Below, piece after piece: positions 1-6,678 of a DNA stretch of 8,204 bases. How positions within the stretch are numbered: position 1 is the first letter of the stretch; each line of letters opens with the position of its first letter. Both the position numbers and the translations under genes were made by a program. Under the pieces are notes generated by a model. The model made no database searches, was not told the origin of the DNA, and was given only the letters and a program-made list of their open reading frames with translations. Source of the DNA: Clostridiales bacterium (GTDB lineage Bacteria; Bacillota; Clostridia; Peptostreptococcales; T1SED10-28); contig SLKF01000241.1 in the NCBI GenBank assembly GCA_007134725.1, forward strand, positions 1 through 8,204, written 5' to 3'.

Positions 1-116
1 CGCTTTTGATTTACCGCAGTAAGTTTTTAAGAATTAGGATTACGGTTTAGAATTTTGTTTCACCATTCTGTAACACGAATCAAAGTTTTTAGAAACACAT
101 GCAGTAAAAGAAAGTG
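1..116. other. AT-rich stretch without recognised feature
   Basis: I see no open reading frame with a ribosome binding site and no clear promoter or hairpin here. A weak SigA-like pair (TTGATT at 6-11 and AAGAAT at 29-34, 17-bp spacer) is present but is not convincing in such AT-rich DNA. It leads into the repeat tract that starts near 117. Confidence 0.3.
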
Positions 117-306
117 AAAAGAAGTAACGTTTCAAAGAAACACTGTATCAAGAAACATTGTTTCAAAGAAGTACCGTATCAAAGAATCAAAGAATCAAAG
201 AATCAAAGTAACAAAGTAACAAAGTAACAAAGAATCAAAGTATTACCTGTAGTACAAGTATTACCGTATCAAATTAGTATCAGTAGTACCAGTAGTATCA
301 GTAATG
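117..306. repeat. degenerate minisatellite tract
   Basis: The tract is built of short related units. Seen directly: units of 15-16 bp at 117-132, 133-148, 149-163 and 164-179 share a CAAAGAA start and a (C/T)GTAT or GTTT end. They are followed by a core of 8-bp units (180-243), another 15-bp unit at 255-269, and then roughly 9-bp units CAGTAGTAC, CAGTAGTAT and CAGTAATGC (281-307). Unit lengths are not multiples of three and no reading frame crosses the tract, so it is not a coding repeat. It looks like a region grown by slippage and then decayed. The function is unknown. Confidence 0.7.
180..243. repeat. eight consecutive 8-bp tandem repeats
   Basis: Eight head-to-tail octamers occur without interruption: CAAAGAAT three times (180-203), CAAAGTAA three times (204-227), CAAAGAAT once (228-235) and CAAAGTAT once (236-243). 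Variants are clustered in runs, as expected from local duplication of neighbouring units. The period is about 0.75 helical turn, so it is not a phased-bend array. There are no spacers, so it is not CRISPR. Copy number could vary between strains. Confidence 0.85.
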
Positions 307-328
307 CCGATGAGTTTCAATAAATCCT

Positions 329-606
329 ATGGAGAGACCGACTTCCGGTAAGCGGTATATCGATGATGTAGGTAGAACCCATCAATGTCAATGCAAGACA
401 TCTACCACAGGGGTGGAGATGAGCTAGCACCAAAGAAAAATGTAGTAAATCTAGTAGTAAAGAGAGGTACGATTATTTGATTCAAACAGAATTAAGTAAC
501 ACCGGGCAACACCAAGACTTCACAAATGAAGAAGGGATAGACCATTGATCGGATAGTTGATAGAAAGTTTATCGATTGTCCGATCAATAATTTTTTGTGT
601 TTTTTT
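329..606 (+). other. possible structured non-coding RNA region
   Basis: No supported gene lies between the repeats and the terminator at 544-606. The plus strand can fold into two decent hairpins. The first is 337-356: 7 bp with one bulged A and a 5-nt loop. The second is 367-409: a TGT/ACA plus GGTAGA/TCTACC stem with a bulged A, an asymmetric internal loop and a 4-bp apical stem 386-389/397-400. A weak GGTG/CACC pairing lies at 412-431. With the strong terminator downstream, this could be a small RNA or the trailer of a gene left of the window. I recognise no known riboswitch or RNA family. It could equally be a decayed mobile element, since short broken reading frames exist on both strands. 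No convincing promoter was found. Confidence 0.25.
544..606 (+). terminator. strong Rho-independent terminator
   Basis: A 19-bp stem (544-562 with 570-588, three G-U pairs, no mismatch) closes a 7-nt loop and is followed by T6 (591-596) and another T-rich run (600-606). It lies upstream of the aldo/keto reductase promoter, so it must end a transcript coming from the left: either an RNA encoded in 300-540 or a gene outside the window. Confidence 0.85.
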
Positions 607-635
607 GTGGATTACAGAAAATTCTTTCTACATAC

Positions 636-664
636 TAAACATTCGATGATAGAAATGATATAAT
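636..664 (+). promoter_or_regulatory. SigA promoter of aldo/keto reductase
   Basis: TAAACA at 636-641 (4 of 6 to the -35 consensus), a 17-bp spacer and a perfect TATAAT at 659-664 preceded by TGA (656-658), which makes an extended -10. Transcription would start near 671, giving a leader of about 65 nt. Confidence 0.75.
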
Positions 665-735
665 AGGCTACATAGGATTTGAGAAGAATGGGAAAATAAG
701 ATAATAAGAAGAACTAAACTCAAGGAGGCAAAATT

Positions 736-1836
736 ATGCAGTACAGAGAATACGGAAAAACCGGAAAAAAACTATCAGTCATCGGTTTCGGGGGCATGCG
801 TTTCGGGAAAGATGAGGATTATGCCCAGGAAGTGATGCATCGGGCCAATGAGTTGGGTGTCAATTATTTTGATACCGCGCCTTTTTACTGTGACGATCGC
901 AGTGAAATCATCTTTGGGAAAGCCTTTCGTAATATGCCCAAGGACTTTTACGTATCCACCAAAAGTTCGTTGAGTGCGGAACCTACCGCCGATGCTGTGC
1001 GGGCAAGAATTGAAAAATCATTAAAAAGACTGGGAAGAGAAAAAATCGACTTCTATCATATGTGGTGTATTAAGGATTTAGAGCAGTACCGTGGGGTTAT
1101 GGCACCGGGAGGACCCTACGAAGGAGCCTTAAAAGCCAAGGAAGAAGGCTTGATCGAGCATCTGGTTTTTTCCACCCACTGCAAGGGGGAGGACATTCGA
1201 ACCATTGTGGAAGAGGATCATTTTGAAGGGGTGCTTCTGGGATACAACGTTTCCAACTACCCCTTCAGACAGGAAGGGGTGGACGCCGCAAGGGAGAAAA
1301 ATATCGGTGTGGTAACCATGAATCCCTTAGGTGGGGGACTAATCCCGCAGCACAAAGAGTTTTTCGACTTTATCCGGGAAAATGACAAAGAAACCGTCAA
1401 TCAGGCAGCCCTTCGGTTTATTCTCGCCCAGGAAGGGATCACCTTAGCCATCCCCGGTATGGGAACCATCGAAGAAGTGGAAGAAAACGTGGCCGTGGGA
1501 GATTTTGATCTGAGCGTATCTCCGGGAAAATTAAAAGAGATTGAAACAAACATTACGGACAGCATGAATACCCTTTGTACGACCTGTGGTTACTGTCTAA
1601 AATGTCCGAAGGATATTAAAATCCATCAATATTTGGAGAGCTATAACCTAAAACTCTTAAAAGATGAAGAGGAAATGAAAAAACGGCTGCAGATGTTAAA
1701 GGATTCCGGTAGACTTAAAGAGGATGATGCAAAGCCCGGAGACTGTATCGCCTGTGGGATTTGTGAAGATCTTTGTACGCAAAAGCTTCCGATCATTCAG
1801 CGCCTGAAGGAACTGGACCAGATCGGGATGCTTTAA
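736..1836 (+). CDS. aldo/keto reductase with C-terminal Fe-S clusters
   Basis: A 366-residue cytosolic protein with an AKR (TIM-barrel) domain at about 1-270 and a ferredoxin-like tail at about 275-350, the architecture of the COG1453 group of anaerobes. Seen: GFGGMRFG near the N-terminus; catalytic Asp46 and Tyr51 (FDTAPFY) and Lys76 (STK). The fourth AKR catalytic position, His in D-x4-H, appears to be Trp110 here, with His108 two residues before it. Cysteines 281, 284, 287 and 290 plus Pro, and 337, 340, 343 and 347 followed by a KLPI stretch, suggest two 4Fe-4S clusters. Such proteins are inferred to pass electrons between clusters and a nicotinamide-dependent reaction; the substrate is unknown. 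The start is firm: AAGGAGG at 722-728 lies 7 nt before ATG. It has its own promoter, and I see no hairpin terminator after the stop, so some read-through into the guaB leader is possible. Confidence 0.92.
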   Translation: MQYREYGKTGKKLSVIGFGGMRFGKDEDYAQEVMHRANELGVNYFDTAPFYCDDRSEIIFGKAFRNMPKDFYVSTKSSLSAEPTADAVRARIEKSLKRLGREKIDFYHMWCIKDLEQYRGVMAPGGPYEGALKAKEEGLIEHLVFSTHCKGEDIRTIVEEDHFEGVLLGYNVSNYPFRQEGVDAAREKNIGVVTMNPLGGGLIPQHKEFFDFIRENDKETVNQAALRFILAQEGITLAIPGMGTIEEVEENVAVGDFDLSVSPGKLKEIETNITDSMNTLCTTCGYCLKCPKDIKIHQYLESYNLKLLKDEEEMKKRLQMLKDSGRLKEDDAKPGDCIACGICEDLCTQKLPIIQRLKELDQIGML

Positions 1837-1878
1837 AGAAGAGCAAGAAACACGGAGAAAAATTATTACTTAAAAAAC

Positions 1879-1907
1879 TTGACAAGGGTCCAGGCCTCTG
1901 TTACTCT
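1879..1907 (+). promoter_or_regulatory. promoter of the guaB riboswitch transcript
   Basis: A perfect TTGACA (1879-1884) is followed by a 17-bp spacer and TACTCT (1902-1907). The weak -10 is helped by TG at 1899-1900, giving an extended -10 form. Transcription would start near 1914, about 17 nt before the riboswitch aptamer, which fits its position as the leader promoter. Confidence 0.7.
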
Positions 1908-1918
1908 ATTCAGTAACA
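1899..1918. promoter_or_regulatory. palindrome over guaB -10, possible operator
   Basis: TGTTACT, six bases, AGTAACA: a perfect 7-bp inverted repeat with 20-bp total length. It covers the extended -10 and the predicted start site. Because most of it lies upstream of the start, a DNA-binding role (repressor site) is likelier than an RNA hairpin. The binding protein is not known from this window. Confidence 0.4.
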
Positions 1919-1930
1919 ATTTAAAACAAA

Positions 1931-2121
1931 CACTCATATAAATTCGATAATATGGATCGAGAGTTTCTACCGGATGACCGTAAATCATTCGACTATGGGT
2001 GAAGTTATCTACGGGAGTAAGTGGGGTTGTACAGACCTGATGGCTGTGTGGTTCTGCTGAAATATATAAAGGCGTATATAATTTCACTCTGTAACAGGAG
2101 AGAAATCATATATGCTTTTTT
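1931..2121 (+). ncRNA. guanine (purine) riboswitch controlling guaB
   Basis: The aptamer spans 1931-2001. P1 is CACTCATA (1931-1938) with TATGGGTG (1994-2001). P2 is 1943-1948/1956-1961 with loop AATATGG. J2/3 contains GTTTCTACC. P3 is 1971-1976/1986-1991 with loop ACCGTAAAT. J3/1 reads GACTAT. The C at 1993 matches C74 of the xpt aptamer, which pairs with guanine or hypoxanthine; adenine aptamers have U there. Expression platform: 1997-2008, including the P1 3' strand, can pair over 12 uninterrupted bp (two G-U) with 2078-2089, the 5' arm of the terminator. Free RNA should therefore read through, and guanine binding should free the terminator and switch guaB off. The fold is read by eye; the family assignment rests on the conserved loops and junctions. 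Confidence 0.95.
2072..2121 (+). terminator. riboswitch-controlled terminator of guaB leader
   Basis: The stem 2072-2085/2102-2115 (14 positions, one A-C mismatch, one G-U) continues past an A/A mismatch into 2087-2090/2097-2100 and a 6-nt loop, followed by T6 at 2116-2121. Its 5' arm is the segment that the antiterminator captures. A competing local hairpin, 2059-2068 with 2075-2085, can also form and would stabilise the ON state. Confidence 0.85.
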
Positions 2122-2172
2122 ATTATTCATAATTATTTGTTTTTAAGTTAATGGAAAACCCATAAAGGATGA

Positions 2173-3651
<1,479 letters not shown>

Positions 3652-3660
3652 ATTACCTTT

Positions 3661-3695
3661 GGCCGAGCTCACCCCTCGGCCCCCCTATTTTTTTT
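3661..3695 (+). terminator. guaB terminator
   Basis: GGCCGAG (3661-3667) pairs perfectly with CTCGGCC (3675-3681) around a 7-nt loop; T8 follows at 3688-3695. The 6-nt gap between stem and T-run may make it leaky, allowing some guaB-guaA read-through. Confidence 0.75.
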
Positions 3696-3736
3696 GACAA
3701 AAAAAGTAGCAAAGACTATGGAAAAACTGATACAAT
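3694..3736 (+). promoter_or_regulatory. guaA promoter region
   Basis: The best core is the extended -10 TGATACAAT at 3728-3736 (5 of 6 in the hexamer), predicting a start near 3743 and a short leader. A perfect TTGACA at 3694-3699, running out of the guaB terminator T-run, is 31 bp away and cannot pair with it; it would have to use the poor TATGGA at 3717-3722 (17-bp spacer). Two overlapping promoters are possible. No riboswitch fits in the remaining leader. Confidence 0.5.
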
Positions 3737-3770
3737 TAATACAATGATGGAATAAAAAAGAATTTACAAT

Positions 3771-3777
3771 AGAGAGG
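3771..3777 (+). promoter_or_regulatory. guaA ribosome binding site, favours TTG start
   Basis: AGAGAGG touches the ATG at 3778 with no spacer, so it cannot serve that codon, but it is 9 nt before the in-frame TTG at 3787. No better site lies upstream of ATG 3778. Confidence 0.5.
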
Positions 3778-3786
3778 ATGAAGAAT

Positions 3787-5319
3787 TTGGAAAAGGAAAA
3801 AATACTAATTCTGGATTTTGGAGGACAATACAATCAACTGATTGCCAGGCGGGTACGGGAGCAAAATGTATTCTGTGAAGTGGTGCCCTTTCACCTGTCA
3901 ATCGAAGAAATTAAGAAAAAAGAGGCCACGGGAATTATTTTAACCGGGGGTCCCAGCAGCGTTTACGCTAAAGGAGCTCCGATGTGCAACCCCGCAATTT
4001 TCGATTTGGATATTCCGATTCTCGGCATCTGTTACGGCGGGCAGTTAATGGCCCATCATTACGGCGGAAAAGTCAGCAAGTCGGAGAAACGGGAATACGG
4101 AAAAGCGGCCTTGAAAATGAAGGCGGGCTCCCCCATCTTTAAAGGGGTTCCGGAAAATGTGAACTGCTGGATGAGCCATACGGACTTTATCGAAGGGGCA
4201 CCGGAGAATTTTACCGTAACCGCATCCACGGAAAGTTGTCCTGTGGCCGCCATGGAAGACCAGAAGAGAAAACTCTACGCCTTGCAGTTCCACCCGGAAG
4301 TGGAGCATTCGGAAATGGGGAAGGAAATGATTAGAAATTTCCTCTATGAAGTAGCCGATGCCAAGGGAACCTGGACCACGGAAAATTACATTGAAGAAGA
4401 AGTACTGCGGATTCGGAAAAAAGCGGCGGGTAGAAAAGTGCTTTGCGCCTTATCCGGTGGGGTGGATTCCTCCGTTGCAGCGGCCTTGGTACACCGGGCC
4501 ATCGGCGACGATTTAACCTGCGTATTTGTAGACCACGGCCTGCTTCGAAAGGATGAAGGGGACTGGGTGGAAAAGATTTTTAAGGATCAGTTTAAAATGA
4601 ATTTTATCCGGGTCAATGCCAAGGATCGTTTCCTGAGTAAATTAAAAGGGGTTTCCGATCCGGAGAAAAAACGAAAAATTATCGGAAATGAATTTATCTA
4701 TTTATTCCAGGAGGAAGCGAAAAAAATCGGCGAAATTGATTATCTGGTTCAGGGAACCCTGTATCCCGATATTATCGAAAGTGGTACCGACACCGCCTCC
4801 ACCATTAAGTCCCACCACAATGTGGGAGGGCTTCCCAAGGATATGACCTTCGGGTTGATTGAACCCTTTAAATACCTCTTTAAAGACGAAGTTCGAAATG
4901 TGGGAGAGGAACTAGGTCTCCCCGATGAGATTGTTTGGAGACAACCCTTCCCGGGACCCGGCCTTGCGGTTCGAGTACTGGGAGAGATTACCGAGGAAAA
5001 ACTCCATATTGTACGGGAAGCGGATCATATTGTACGGGAAGAAATTAAAAAAGCAGGCCTGGACCGGGCCATCTGGCAGTATTTCGCCGTCCTTCCCGGC
5101 ATTCAAAGTGTGGGGGTTATGGGAGATGAACGAACCTATGCTCACACCATTGGCATTCGTGCCATTACCAGTTCCGACGCCATGACCGCCGACTGGGCAA
5201 AGATTCCCTATGAGGTGCTGGACACCATGTCCCGAAGAATAGTAAATGAGGTAGAGGATGTCAACCGAATTGTTTACGATATTACCTCGAAACCACCGGC
5301 TACCGTAGAGTGGGAATAA
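3787..5319 (+). CDS. guaA: GMP synthetase (glutamine-hydrolysing)
   Basis: Converts XMP, ATP and glutamine to GMP, the last step after GuaB. It has 510 residues from TTG 3787 (513 from ATG 3778); the family is typically about 510-525. Class I glutamine amidotransferase domain at about 6-195: Cys82 in GICYG, His169 and Glu171 in QFHPE form the triad. ATP pyrophosphatase domain from about 200: P-loop SGGVDSS at 223-229. XMP-binding and dimerisation part to the end: [12 protein letters not shown] at 385-396 and the conserved terminus KPPATVEWE. All key residues are present. TTG is chosen because the only Shine-Dalgarno abuts ATG 3778. It is separated from guaB by a terminator and a promoter, so it probably escapes the guanine riboswitch except for read-through, and it ends in its own strong terminator. 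Confidence 0.97.
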   Translation: MEKEKILILDFGGQYNQLIARRVREQNVFCEVVPFHLSIEEIKKKEATGIILTGGPSSVYAKGAPMCNPAIFDLDIPILGICYGGQLMAHHYGGKVSKSEKREYGKAALKMKAGSPIFKGVPENVNCWMSHTDFIEGAPENFTVTASTESCPVAAMEDQKRKLYALQFHPEVEHSEMGKEMIRNFLYEVADAKGTWTTENYIEEEVLRIRKKAAGRKVLCALSGGVDSSVAAALVHRAIGDDLTCVFVDHGLLRKDEGDWVEKIFKDQFKMNFIRVNAKDRFLSKLKGVSDPEKKRKIIGNEFIYLFQEEAKKIGEIDYLVQGTLYPDIIESGTDTASTIKSHHNVGGLPKDMTFGLIEPFKYLFKDEVRNVGEELGLPDEIVWRQPFPGPGLAVRVLGEITEEKLHIVREADHIVREEIKKAGLDRAIWQYFAVLPGIQSVGVMGDERTYAHTIGIRAITSSDAMTADWAKIPYEVLDTMSRRIVNEVEDVNRIVYDITSKPPATVEWE

Positions 5320-5328
5320 GAACCATGG

Positions 5329-5373
5329 GACTTGGATTTCTGAATGATATCAGAGATACAAGTCTTTTTTTTT
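5329..5373 (+). terminator. guaA terminator
   Basis: GACTTG/CAAGTC (5329-5334/5359-5364), one G/A mismatch, then 8 more pairs (5336-5343/5350-5357, one G-U) and a 6-nt loop, followed by T9 at 5365-5373. It begins 10 bp after the stop codon. Confidence 0.9.
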
Positions 5374-5398
5374 GCGAAAAAGGCAAGAGGGAATAATA

Positions 5399-5440
5399 CC
5401 CCCTCAATCCCGCCTAAAGGGGATGGTCTTTTGAGGAGGG
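5399..5440. repeat. inverted repeat upstream of acetyltransferase promoter
   Basis: CCCCCTCAA (5399-5407) pairs with TTGAGGAGGG (5431-5440) apart from one bulged A, and inside it TCCC (5408-5411) can pair with GGGA (5420-5423). It lies upstream of the predicted start near 5473 and after the guaA T-run, and no T-run follows it, so it is not an ordinary terminator of guaA. It could be a regulator site or a structural relic. Confidence 0.45.
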
Positions 5441-5457
5441 AGTTCTGTTGGCAAATA

Positions 5458-5466
5458 TGATATAAT
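5458..5466 (+). promoter_or_regulatory. extended -10 promoter of GNAT operon
   Basis: TGA followed by a perfect TATAAT at 5461-5466. No good -35 stands at 16-18 bp upstream, which is common for extended -10 promoters. The start near 5473 gives a leader of about 29 nt to ATG 5502. Confidence 0.65.
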
Positions 5467-5501
5467 AATAATAATGATGAAAATAAGAAATGAGGTACGA
5501 G

Positions 5502-5996
5502 ATGAAGATTTTAATTGGAGAATGTACAAAGGAACATATCAAACGGGTCACCGCCATTTATAATGAAGGGATTGAAGATGGGGAGGCCACCCTGGAGCGG
5601 GACTTGAAAACCGTGGAAGAAGTGGAATCCTGGCTGTTAGGGAAAAGTCCCCGGTATAAAACCCTGGTGGCAAAAAAAGAAGAGGGCTTATTATTAGGCT
5701 TTGCCACCTTAAATGTATTTAACCCCAGGACATGCTATGATGGAGTAGGGGATTTTTCCATCTATATCAAGCGTAGCTATCGAGGCCAGGGTATCGGCAG
5801 ATGTCTTTTGCGGGAGCTGGAAAAGGTTGCCAAGGAACAGGGATTTTACAAACTGGTACTCAGCACACCGGACCAGAATGAATCGGGAAAAAAGCTTTAT
5901 CAAAAAGCGGGATTTACGATGGTGGGAACCTACAAAAATCAAGGAAGAATTGATGGAAAATGGATAAATATTACCATCATGGAAAAAATGCTATAA
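5502..5996 (+). CDS. GNAT N-acetyltransferase, PAT/Bar-like
   Basis: A 164-residue cytosolic acetyltransferase that would move an acetyl group from acetyl-CoA to an amine. The IYNEGI..GEATLE stretch at about 19-32 and the overall pattern match the phosphinothricin acetyltransferase-like group (COG1247). Seen: acetyl-CoA loop RGQGIG at 94-99; the C-terminal NESGKKLYQKAGF motif at 126-138; and a closing strand WINITIMEKML. The natural substrate is not predictable; many relatives act on amino acids such as methionine derivatives. Start choice: GAGGT at 5492-5496 is 5 nt before ATG 5502, whereas the upstream in-frame ATG at 5490 overlaps this site and has no site of its own. The next gene starts 33 bp downstream with no terminator between them, so they are likely co-transcribed from the promoter at 5458. 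Confidence 0.85.
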   Translation: MKILIGECTKEHIKRVTAIYNEGIEDGEATLERDLKTVEEVESWLLGKSPRYKTLVAKKEEGLLLGFATLNVFNPRTCYDGVGDFSIYIKRSYRGQGIGRCLLRELEKVAKEQGFYKLVLSTPDQNESGKKLYQKAGFTMVGTYKNQGRIDGKWINITIMEKML

Positions 5997-6029
5997 AGAA
6001 TTAGGGCAAAAAAATCTAGGAGGGCTTAC

Positions 6030-6542
6030 ATGGATGTGGGACAGATTATTCTTGATTTTGCAATACCGATATCGTTGATTAGTTTTGGAGCGTATTTTGA
6101 GAAAAATCCGGGGAAAAAGTGGATGGTAGTATTGGGGCATCGAACCCGGCGAGCAAGACAGTCGGATGAGGCCTGGGATTATGCTAATCGAAGGCTGGGA
6201 TCCCTTTGGAAAAAGTGGGGAGCCATTCTTTTACTGGTTATTGCCCTCAGCTACTTGGCAAATCCCATGTCGGAAAATAATCTGCATATTTTTAACTCAG
6301 TCATCGGAGTCATTTTTATATTTATTCCAACCTTTATTATTGAAGGGGAACTGAAGAAAAAATTTGGGGATCCGAAAATCGAAAGAACCACGGTACAGGG
6401 TCTTCGGGATAATAAAAAGCTTCAAAAAGAGCAGGAAATAAAACAACAGTATAAAAAGGAAAAACAGAAAGAAAAGGAAAAGAAGAAAGAACAGAAAAAC
6501 CGAGAAAAATCAAATAAACAGTCCTCGAACAAAAAGAAGTAG
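6030..6542 (+). CDS. SdpI-family membrane protein with Lys/Glu-rich tail
   Basis: A 170-residue predicted integral membrane protein. Hydrophobic segments lie at about 5-23, 63-78 and 87-104. Between the first two is GHRTRRARQSDEAWDYANR (36-54), which matches the SdpI-domain signature G-x-R-T...W-x-x-AN. SdpI of Bacillus subtilis gives immunity to the toxin SdpC and acts with SdpR; neither sdpC, sdpR nor any peptide toxin gene is visible here, so an immunity role is only a possibility. From about residue 108 the protein is a charged tail, almost only Lys, Glu, Gln and Asn from 128 on, probably helical or disordered and cytoplasmic. AGGAGGG at 6018-6024 is 5 nt before ATG, so the start is firm. 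It probably shares an operon with the acetyltransferase. Confidence 0.75.
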   Translation: MDVGQIILDFAIPISLISFGAYFEKNPGKKWMVVLGHRTRRARQSDEAWDYANRRLGSLWKKWGAILLLVIALSYLANPMSENNLHIFNSVIGVIFIFIPTFIIEGELKKKFGDPKIERTTVQGLRDNKKLQKEQEIKQQYKKEKQKEKEKKKEQKNREKSNKQSSNKKK

Positions 6543-6570
6543 TAAAATAATTTTCAAAGAAATAATAAAG

Positions 6571-6612
6571 CCCCGGATAAATCTGTTGATGAACAGGTTT
6601 ATCCGGGGTTTT
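6571..6612. terminator. bidirectional terminator between convergent genes
   Basis: A 17-bp stem (6571-6587 with 6592-6608, one T-G pair) with loop GATG. On the plus strand TTTT and ATTT follow (6609-6616); on the minus strand the stem is followed by CTTTATTATTT (6570-6560). It can therefore end both the SdpI operon and the convergent dehydrogenase-like gene, whose stop is at 6679. Confidence 0.88.
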
Positions 6613-6678
6613 ATTTGAGGGATCATACAAGAATGAATCCCATGATTTATCATCCATCCCTGAAATTAGTCGAAGGTC

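Noticed and set aside
180..243. CRISPR-like array
   Set aside because: The octamers are directly adjacent with no spacers and are far too short for CRISPR repeats.
329..431. known riboswitch or T-box
   Set aside because: I compared the region by eye with T-box, SAM, TPP, FMN, cobalamin, THF, glycine and c-di-GMP motifs and found none of their conserved cores.
1866..2087. 73-residue minus-strand reading frame
   Set aside because: It lies antisense to the guaB promoter and guanine riboswitch, whose conserved bases explain the sequence; it has no recognisable domain.
6337..6657. 106-residue minus-strand frame
   Set aside because: It is antisense to the SdpI-like gene tail and crosses the bidirectional terminator; no motif.
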